NCBI GenBank assembly: GCA_019509895.1 | Contig: JAEKLK010000188.1 | Location: 1-22,924 of the forward strand | Direction of reading: 5' to 3' | DNA from: Betaproteobacteria bacterium | GTDB lineage: Bacteria > Pseudomonadota > Gammaproteobacteria > Burkholderiales > SG8-39 | DNA: 22,924 nucleotides | Shown: one piece after another, positions 14,591 through 22,924 of the stretch | How positions within the stretch are numbered: the first letter of the stretch is position 1 | Layout: every line of letters starts with the position of its first letter | The notes under the pieces: model-generated | Seen by the model: the letters and a program-made list of their open reading frames with translations, nothing else | Databases searched by the model: none | Told to the model about the DNA's origin: nothing | Made by a program: the position numbers and the translations under genes

Positions 14591-15007
14591 GTGCAGGAAT
14601 CGCTACACCCCGGCATCGAACGGCGCCGCACGACAGGGCCGTTGCGCGTGCTGATCGCCGACGACGAGGCCGACACGGTCGATACGCTCTCGCGGCTGCT
14701 GCGCGCCGAAGGCCACATCGTGCATAGCGCGTACACCGGCAAGGACGTGCTGCCGGCAGTGCGCATCTTCCGGCCCGACGCCATCATCCTCGACGTCTCG
14801 CTCCCGCAGATGAGCGGCTACGCCGTGGCGCAGGCGATCCGCCAAACGTTCACCGATGTGCGCCGGCCGCTGCTCATCGCCATGTCCGGCGTATGGAAGG
14901 ACTTCGCCGACCGGCGCATCGCCGAGCAGGTCGGGTTCGACCACTACCTCGAGAAGCCGGCCGATACCGCCGAGCTGCTCGCGCTGCTCGGAACAGCGAA
15001 ACGCTAG
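14591..15007 (+). CDS. Single-domain response regulator (CheY-like receiver)
   Basis: This 138-residue protein has a 17-residue basic lead (MQESLHPGIERRRTTGP) and then a full receiver. The parts are LRVLIADDEADTVDTLSRLL, Asp68 in AIILDVSLPQMSG, Ser99 in LLIAMSGVW and Lys122 in YLEKPAD. No output domain is present. The only in-frame start that covers the lead is GTG 14591; a TTG at about 14642 would give just the receiver. Its end overlaps the end of the convergent gene by four bases. It differs clearly from the receiver at 13870, so the two are not a recent duplication. The receiver resembles those at the ends of hybrid kinases of this window (AMTGYGQ versus AMSGVWK). Confidence 0.85.
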   Translation: MQESLHPGIERRRTTGPLRVLIADDEADTVDTLSRLLRAEGHIVHSAYTGKDVLPAVRIFRPDAIILDVSLPQMSGYAVAQAIRQTFTDVRRPLLIAMSGVWKDFADRRIAEQVGFDHYLEKPADTAELLALLGTAKR

Positions 15008-15285
15008 GCTTGCCGCGCTTCGCGAGATCGTCTGGCTCGCTTGCTGCGCTTCGCCTGCGGGCGGTTGTTGCGCGAAGGCTCGAGGACGAGGCCCTGCGCC
15101 ACCGAGGCATTGAGCGCGGTGGCGAGCGCGGCATCGCCGGAGGCTAGATCTTCCCAGGCGAGCTCCAGGCCTTTGCGCCGGCCCTTGCCGACGAGCTTCA
15201 GGCCCTCGGGCGAGAGCGATACGACGAACGGCCTGCCGCCGATGCTCACTTCGCGCCTGAGCGTCTTCTCCAGCTTGGTCGCCAT
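15004..15285 (-). CDS. Unknown 93-residue protein with basic C-terminus
   Basis: The chosen start MATKLEKTLRREVSIGGRPF gives 93 residues. The body reads like a small beta-rich domain (FVVSLSPEGLKLVGKGRRKG, then LELAWEDLASGDAALATALN). The tail is strongly basic (NNRPQAKRSKRARRSREARQ), which would suit nucleic-acid binding. Longer frames reaching 15483 run through the opposite-strand gene and are less likely. I have the impression of a conserved hypothetical of Burkholderiales, but I cannot name a family or function. The only purine-rich stretch before the ATG is GGGGG, some 17-20 bases away, so expression signals are weak. Confidence 0.6.
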   Translation of the reverse strand: MATKLEKTLRREVSIGGRPFVVSLSPEGLKLVGKGRRKGLELAWEDLASGDAALATALNASVAQGLVLEPSRNNRPQAKRSKRARRSREARQA

Positions 15286-15336
15286 GCGAGCGAGCCAGCA
15301 ACCCCCATACCTTCCCATGGGCACGCGGCACGTGCT

Positions 15337-15354
15337 ACTGTCAATAAAGACAGT
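15337..15354 (+). promoter_or_regulatory. Inverted repeat abutting a start codon (ACTGTC-aataaa-GACAGT)
   Basis: A perfect 6-bp inverted repeat with a six-base A/T-rich spacer ends exactly one base before ATG 15355. It takes the place where a ribosome site would be. It could be an operator over a promoter whose transcript is nearly leaderless, or an RNA hairpin hiding the start codon. The AT-rich spacer stands out against the GC-rich surroundings. Confidence 0.4.
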
Positions 15355-15657
15355 ATGCTGTTCAAGATCGCCCTCTTGCGCAGCCGCGGGCGGCGCATCC
15401 CGTGGCGCGACGTCGTGAACGGACCGCATTACGTGGGGCAGCTCACCACGTACAGCACGGAGATCGACGGCGAGCGCTACCACGTGGCGATGCTGCGGCC
15501 GGCGCAGCCGATGGAGGACGCGCTGGTGCCCGAGCTCTACGAGCCGACGCTCGTCGGCTTCTCGGTGCTCGCCTTCCGGCTACGCGGCTTCGAGCGCGTC
15601 GCGAGCGCGCGCGGCGCCTTCGGCGCCGTGCAGGAGTGGCACTGCGCGCTGCCCTGA
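15355..15657 (+). CDS. Unknown 100-residue protein
   Basis: A 100-residue frame, MLFKIALLRSRGRRIPWRDV onward, contains GPHYVGQLTTYSTEIDGERY, then HVAMLRPAQPMEDALVPELY and EPTLVGFSVLAFRLRGFERV. It looks like a compact soluble domain with alternating strands; there is no membrane helix or signal peptide. I do not recognise the family. There is no Shine-Dalgarno site, since an inverted repeat lies directly against the ATG. The gene ends four bases before the end of the convergent phasin gene. Amino-acid composition is ordinary, and the opposite strand has no better coding frame through most of it, which supports it as real. Confidence 0.6.
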   Translation: MLFKIALLRSRGRRIPWRDVVNGPHYVGQLTTYSTEIDGERYHVAMLRPAQPMEDALVPELYEPTLVGFSVLAFRLRGFERVASARGAFGAVQEWHCALP

Positions 15658-15661
15658 CCCG

Positions 15662-16087
15662 CTAAGCGCTGCGGCGCTCGCCTTCGTTCACCCCGTTGTT
15701 GACCGCATTCTCGACGACGCGCGTCGCCGCAGAATAGGTCTCGCGCATGCGCTCGGAGAGCTGGCCGACCTGGCTTTGCACCTGGCCGAGCATCGCCACT
15801 TGCGTCTCGCTCGCGGTGCGCCAAACGCGCGTCCACAGATCGGCCGCCTGCTCGGCTTGTGCACCGGCGAGCTTCAACTGGAGCGCGAGCAGATCGGTGA
15901 GGCTGTTCGCCTCGCTCAGCTGGCGCGCGGAGGTGGTGTTGGTATCGAGCGCCTGGCGAAGCGCGTCGACCTGCTGGACATGCAGGCGCTGCGCATTCTC
16001 GATCGACGCCTTGGCGATATCGGAGGCGGCGCGCAGGCCGGCACGGTACAGCTCGAGGAAATAGGTCTGCTGCTGCTGCTGAATCAT
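15662..16087 (-). CDS. Phasin family protein (polyhydroxyalkanoate granule-associated)
   Basis: This 141-residue, almost wholly helical protein without signal or membrane segments is built like betaproteobacterial phasins (Phasin_2). It has an N-terminal part YFLELYRAGLRAASDIAKAS, Gln/Ala-rich amphipathic helices with QAEQAADLWTRVWRTASETQ, and a tail MRETYSAATRVVENAVNNGV. Phasins coat PHA storage granules and control their size. The start at 16087 is firmly supported by AAGGGAG six bases upstream. Residues 3-7 are five Gln encoded by (CAG)5, a short triplet repeat that could vary in length. No PHA synthase gene is near. Some phasin-like proteins serve other roles, so granule binding is inferred from the family. 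Confidence 0.85.
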   Translation of the reverse strand: MIQQQQQTYFLELYRAGLRAASDIAKASIENAQRLHVQQVDALRQALDTNTTSARQLSEANSLTDLLALQLKLAGAQAEQAADLWTRVWRTASETQVAMLGQVQSQVGQLSERMRETYSAATRVVENAVNNGVNEGERRSA

Positions 16088-16242
16088 CGTGACTCCCTTC
16101 AATCCGGAGAAAAAGCCGCGCGGAACGCGCGACGCTCCGCAGCATAGCGGCGCCGTGGCCGCGTTTGGGGCAGCGCACAAAAATACTGATCATATGGGAC
16201 GAGCCCTACCCGGATCATTGACCGGAGGGGTCGCTGGCTGCC

Positions 16243-16575
16243 CTACGCTTGCGCTACAACGCGCGTGCGCTCAATTCGTTTTCCGGCTGCACACGCGTCG
16301 CCTCCGAGCGCCTCGGCGACCTGCGCCGCGCGCCTTAGCGGATCCTGGCAGAGCTCCCACGAGTAATGGGTCACCTGCCGCAGCCGCGCCTCGGCGCCGT
16401 GCGCGAGATGCGCGAGATGCGCGAGCAGGCGGGACCGGACGCTGTCCGCGCCGCCGCGCGCATGCCCGACGGCGAGCGGCGTGCCGTTCGCCCACAGCAC
16501 GTACACGCCCTTGTGCTCGGGCGCATCCGCGACCATCTTCGCGTTGAATCGCCACTTCGGGATTACGACTGACAT
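16243..16575 (-). CDS. Small protein with a GIY-YIG-like core (function unknown)
   Basis: This 110-residue protein starts MSVVIPKWRFNAKMVADAPE. The segment KGVYVLWANGTPLAVGHARG, followed by a basic helix with SVRSRLLAHLAHLAHG, resembles the beginning of a GIY-YIG nuclease fold: GVY for GIY, AVGHA for YIG, then the Arg-bearing helix. The resemblance is only by eye, and key catalytic residues are not clear, so this may be an inactive relative or chance. A DNA repeat of nine bases makes the LAH triplets. The start was chosen because upstream codons (to 16665) look like noncoding sequence. It stands 155 bases after the hybrid kinase gene on the same strand. Confidence 0.5.
   Translation of the reverse strand: MSVVIPKWRFNAKMVADAPEHKGVYVLWANGTPLAVGHARGGADSVRSRLLAHLAHLAHGAEARLRQVTHYSWELCQDPLRRAAQVAEALGGDACAAGKRIERTRVVAQA
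16401..16425. repeat. Nine-base tandem repeat inside a gene
   Basis: The unit GCGCGAGAT occurs twice and then partly (GCGCGAG), 2.8 copies in all. On the minus strand it encodes LAHLAHLAH in the helix of the GIY-YIG-like protein. The period is a multiple of three, so copy-number change would keep the frame. Confidence 0.6.
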
Positions 16576-16691
16576 GGCGGCGCATTCTTGAGCATCGCCG
16601 GCGAAACGAAAAGTCGCCGCTGGGCGAATCGCGGCGTCGATCTGGTCTGAACGACGCGTCGTCACGTGGCGACGTCCGCGTCGAATCCATG

Positions 16692-16713
16692 CGGCGAAGC
16701 TGGTGCTTCGCCG
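16692..16713 (-). terminator. Hairpin after the hybrid kinase gene
   Basis: A perfect 9-bp stem CGGCGAAGC/GCTTCGCCG with a 4-base loop begins 17 bases past the kinase stop on the minus strand. No T-run follows it on that strand, so it is either a weak or Rho-assisted terminator or an RNA 3'-end stabiliser. Confidence 0.4.
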
Positions 16714-16730
16714 GTCAGCCGCGGCGCGTT

Positions 16731-18791
16731 TTAGTGCGCGCCGCGCTGCGCGGCGTCGATGGCATCGCCGGCGTGCCGTCCCAGCTCGATCGCGCGCTGG
16801 ATCTGCCCCGGATTGGTGGGCTTGACGAAGTGGTAGTCGAAGCCGGCGGTCATCGCCCGCTCGCGGTCCTCGCGCTGGCCGTAGCCGGTCATGGCGATTA
16901 GCAGGATGTGGTTCGTGTCACCGCGCTCGCGCAGCTGGCGCGCCACCGCGTAGCCGTCCAGCCCCGGCAGGCCGATGTCGAGCACGATGACGTGCGGCGC
17001 GAACACCGGCACGGAGGCGAGCGCCTCGCTGCCGTCGCCGACTGTCTTCACCTCGTGGCCTTCCAGGCGCAGGAAGGCGGCGGTGCTCTCGGCCGCGTCG
17101 AGGTTGTCGTCGACGACCAGTACGCGCCGGCCGTACACCTGCGGGCTGGTGATCTCCGGCTTCGACGGCGCGGCGAGCGGCTGCACCGCGCTGATCGAGG
17201 GCAGCGTGATGCGGAAGCTCGCCCCCTTGCCCGGTCCGGGACTCTCGGCGTGCACCTTGCCTTGGTGCAGCTCGACCAGGCGCTTGACCAGAGTGAGGCC
17301 GATGCCAAGGCCGCCCTGTGCGCGATCGAGGCCGCGGTCGCCCTGCACGAACAGCTCGAACACGCGCGGCAGCAGCTCGGCTTCGATGCCGGTACCGTTG
17401 TCCTCGACCGTGATGGTGGCGAAGCCGTGCTCGCCGGCGGCGGCGAGGTGGATGCGTCCGGCGTCAGGAGTGTACTTGGAGGCGTTGTTCAGCAGGTTGG
17501 CGACGACCTGCGAGAGACGCGTGAAGTCGCCCATCAGCCACACGGGATGCGGGCTCACCTCTATGCTGAGGCGCTGCTCGCGCTGGTCGATCATCGGCCG
17601 CACCGTCTCGACGCTGTGCGCGACGATGCGCGCGAGCTCGACGGGCTCCTTCTTGAGCACGATCTTGCCCTGGCTGATGCGCGACACGTCGAGCAGCTCG
17701 TCCACCAGACGCGCAAGCTGCGTCACCTGCCGGTCGATCACGTCGCGCGCCATCACCACGCGCTGCTCGTGCGTGCCGACGCGGCGCATCAGCTCGACCG
17801 CGTTGCGGATCGGCGCGAGGGGGTTTCTCAGCTCATGCGAGAGCATCGCCAGGAATTCGTCCTTGCGGCGGTTGGCGTCCTGCAGCTCCTCCTCGGCCTC
17901 GCGCGAGCGGGCGATCTCGCGCTCGAGCGAGCGGTAGAGGCGCGCGTTCTCCAGGGCCATCGCGGCACGCCCCGCGAGCTCCTCGAGCATGTCGCGGTCC
18001 TTCGGCTCGCGGCCGACGTAGCCGAGCGCAAAGGCGCCGATCAGCAGCTCGCCAACCTGCAGCGGATAGCAGACGGTCGCCGAAATGCCGCCGTGCTCGG
18101 CAAGCTCGTGCGCGCGCCGCTCGCGCAGCACCGCCTGCATCGCCTCGGCGAGCGCGGCCGGGACGAACTCGCCGGAAGGCGCCGAAAACGTCTCGTACTT
18201 GCCCGGCTCCTTCTCCACCGTGACCGCGGCAACTTCGCAGGCGTGCGGCACGACCAGCTCTAGCAGGCGCCGCATGCCTTGCTCGAGGTCGAGCGAGGCG
18301 CCGAGCTCGCGGCTCGCGTGCGCGAAGAAATTGGCGCGGCGCCGCTGGTCCTCGGCCGCGTGGCGCGCCGCCTCGGCTTCCGCCATGGCGCGCGTGCGCT
18401 GCTGCATCTGCCACAGCTCGACGAACACCTTGACCTTGCTGCGCAGGACATCGGGGCGCACCGGCGAGAGGATGTAGTCCACCGCGCCGAGCGAATAGCC
18501 CTGCGCCGTCTGCATCTCGTCGGCATAGGCGGTGATGAAGATGATCGGCGTGTGCGCCGACCTCTTGTACTGCCGGACGAGCTTCGCCGTCTCGAGGCCG
18601 TCGATGTCCGGCATGTTGACGTCGAGCAGGATCACCGCGAACTCGCGCGCCAGCACCTCGCGCAGCGCTTCCGAGCCCGAGCGCACCATCACCAGGTTCT
18701 GGTCGAGCTCCTCGAGGATCGTGCGGAAGACGAGCAGCTTCTCCGACAGATCATCGACGATCAGGATGTTCGCCTTTTGTTCTTCGTTCAT
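16731..18791 (-). CDS. Soluble hybrid histidine kinase (REC-GAF-HisKA-HATPase-REC)
   Basis: This 686-residue cytoplasmic kinase has no membrane helix. REC1 is at about 8-125 (acceptor Asp57 in ILLDVNMPDIDG; the conserved Lys position holds Ser109 in YILSPV). GAF is at about 165-282. A coiled linker leads to HisKA with His319 (FLAMLSHELRNPLAPI). The HATPase shows an N box (QVVANLLNNASKYTPDAG), G1 (VEDNGTGIE) and G2 (GGLGIGLTLVKRL). REC2 is at about 556-675 with Asp605 (IVLDIGLPGLDG) and Lys657 (FVKPTN). The start MNEEQKANILIVDD has GAGGAAG just upstream. The protein should receive phosphate or signals through REC1, autophosphorylate, and pass phosphate to REC2 and possibly to the free receivers nearby. 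It follows the giant kinase by 80 bases, with a large hairpin between. Confidence 0.93.
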   Translation of the reverse strand: MNEEQKANILIVDDLSEKLLVFRTILEELDQNLVMVRSGSEALREVLAREFAVILLDVNMPDIDGLETAKLVRQYKRSAHTPIIFITAYADEMQTAQGYSLGAVDYILSPVRPDVLRSKVKVFVELWQMQQRTRAMAEAEAARHAAEDQRRRANFFAHASRELGASLDLEQGMRRLLELVVPHACEVAAVTVEKEPGKYETFSAPSGEFVPAALAEAMQAVLRERRAHELAEHGGISATVCYPLQVGELLIGAFALGYVGREPKDRDMLEELAGRAAMALENARLYRSLEREIARSREAEEELQDANRRKDEFLAMLSHELRNPLAPIRNAVELMRRVGTHEQRVVMARDVIDRQVTQLARLVDELLDVSRISQGKIVLKKEPVELARIVAHSVETVRPMIDQREQRLSIEVSPHPVWLMGDFTRLSQVVANLLNNASKYTPDAGRIHLAAAGEHGFATITVEDNGTGIEAELLPRVFELFVQGDRGLDRAQGGLGIGLTLVKRLVELHQGKVHAESPGPGKGASFRITLPSISAVQPLAAPSKPEITSPQVYGRRVLVVDDNLDAAESTAAFLRLEGHEVKTVGDGSEALASVPVFAPHVIVLDIGLPGLDGYAVARQLRERGDTNHILLIAMTGYGQREDRERAMTAGFDYHFVKPTNPGQIQRAIELGRHAGDAIDAAQRGAH

Positions 18792-18812
18792 TTCTTCCTC
18801 ACCTTGTAAAGC

Positions 18813-18851
18813 ACAGGGACCGGCCACGCCTCACGCGTGGCCTGTCCCTGT
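18813..18851 (-). terminator. Long hairpin between two hybrid kinase genes
   Basis: An imperfect palindrome pairs ACAGGGAC with GTCCCTGT and GGCCACGC with GCGTGGCC: 17 stem positions with one C/T mismatch and a 5-base loop. It sits in the 80-bp gap between the end of the giant kinase gene (18872) and the start of the next kinase (18791). Only a short GCTTTA follows on the minus strand, so termination would be partial; a processing or stability element is an alternative. Confidence 0.5.
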
Positions 18852-19512
18852 CGTGCCCTCCCGGGGCGTAGTCAACGATGCAGCCACCCGCGCAGCACCG
18901 ACAGCAGGTGCAGCCGGTCGACCGGCTTCGACAGGTAGTCCCAGGCGCCCGCCTGGATGCATTTCTCGCGGTCGCCCTTCATCGCCTTGGCGGTGACCGC
19001 GACGATCGGCAGGTCGGCGCCGCGCGGCAGCTTGCGGATCTCCTTGATGGTGGTGATGCCGTCCATCTCCGGCATCATGATGTCCATCAGGACGACGTCG
19101 ATCTCGGCGTCCTCCTGCACCAGCTTGATGGCGTCGCGGCCGTTGCTCGCGGACGCGACATGCATGCCCTGCTCGTCGAGCACGGTGGCGAGCGCGAAGA
19201 TGTTGCGCATGTCGTCGTCGACCACCAGCGCCTTCTTCTTCTCCAGCACGCGCTGCGAGCTGTGCAGCTCGTCGAGCGCGCGGCGCTCCTCCTCCGACAT
19301 GGAGGCCGTGCTCCGGTGCACGAAGAAGTAGATGTAGTCGAGCAGCCGCTCGGTGGTGCGCGCCTCGCGCAGCCCGAAGCTGCCCTGCCCGCGCTGCATG
19401 ATCTGCGGACCCTTCGAGCCGTAGAACACCACCGGCAGCATGCGCGCCACGGGCTTGCGGTCGAGCGCGTCGATCACATCCTGCGGCCCGAGGTCGGCAG
19501 CGCTCTCGTCGA

Positions 19513-22924
<3,412 letters not shown>

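Noticed and set aside
16188..16200. Possible -10 element TATGAT on the minus strand upstream of the phasin gene
   Set aside because: No acceptable -35 sequence at 16-18 bases, so a promoter call is not justified.

Overview
The window is GC-rich, almost gapless bacterial chromosome. The gene set points to a betaproteobacterium, probably Burkholderiales or a relative. It has an EpsA/EpsD/EpsE/EpsF/EpsG exopolysaccharide locus of the type linked to exosortase (XrtB/PEP-CTERM), a granule-associated phasin of the betaproteobacterial type, and very large multi-HAMP hybrid histidine kinases. The assignment rests on protein recognition by eye, not on a database search. No rRNA, tRNA, transposase or CRISPR array is visible, and no gene-free stretch exceeds 300 bases.

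Region 1 (1-9309, minus strand) is an exopolysaccharide operon. It reads, in transcription order: LuxR-type regulator EpsA; a strong C(UUCG)G terminator; a small secreted protein with a PEP-CTERM-like tail; EpsD (lipoprotein, SurA-like); EpsE (outer-membrane export/SLBB); EpsF (Wzz-like chain length); EpsG (BY-kinase-like ATPase); a 48-residue membrane peptide; an O-antigen ligase/polymerase-type membrane protein; a GT4 glycosyltransferase; and a Wzx-like flippase cut by the window edge. Spacings are short or overlapping from the PEP-CTERM-like gene onward. The exosortase itself and EpsI are not in the window.

Region 2 (9440-13003, plus strand) runs divergently from EpsA. It holds a WcaJ-like undecaprenyl-phosphate sugar transferase, a VanZ-like membrane protein and glmS, all overlapping. 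Together these start the repeat unit on the lipid carrier and supply glucosamine-6-phosphate. A pair of REP-like inverted hairpins closes the region.

Region 3 (13088-16575) holds a PhoB-like regulator split by an out-of-frame internal deletion, two stand-alone receiver proteins with a small unknown gene coupled to the first, two small unknown genes, a phasin, and a small protein with a GIY-YIG-like look.

Region 4 (16731-22924, minus strand) encodes two soluble hybrid histidine kinases. One is complete (REC-GAF-HisKA-HATPase-REC). The other is a giant that enters from the right edge with five HAMP repeats of exactly 92 residues, then GAF-HisKA-HATPase-REC, and is broken by a frameshift inside its second receiver; its last receiver continues in another frame. 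The window therefore pairs a polysaccharide factory with a dense phosphorelay cluster. The most notable oddities are the two broken receivers, the unannotated 48-residue peptide in the EPS operon and the VPGP variant of the PEP-CTERM signal.
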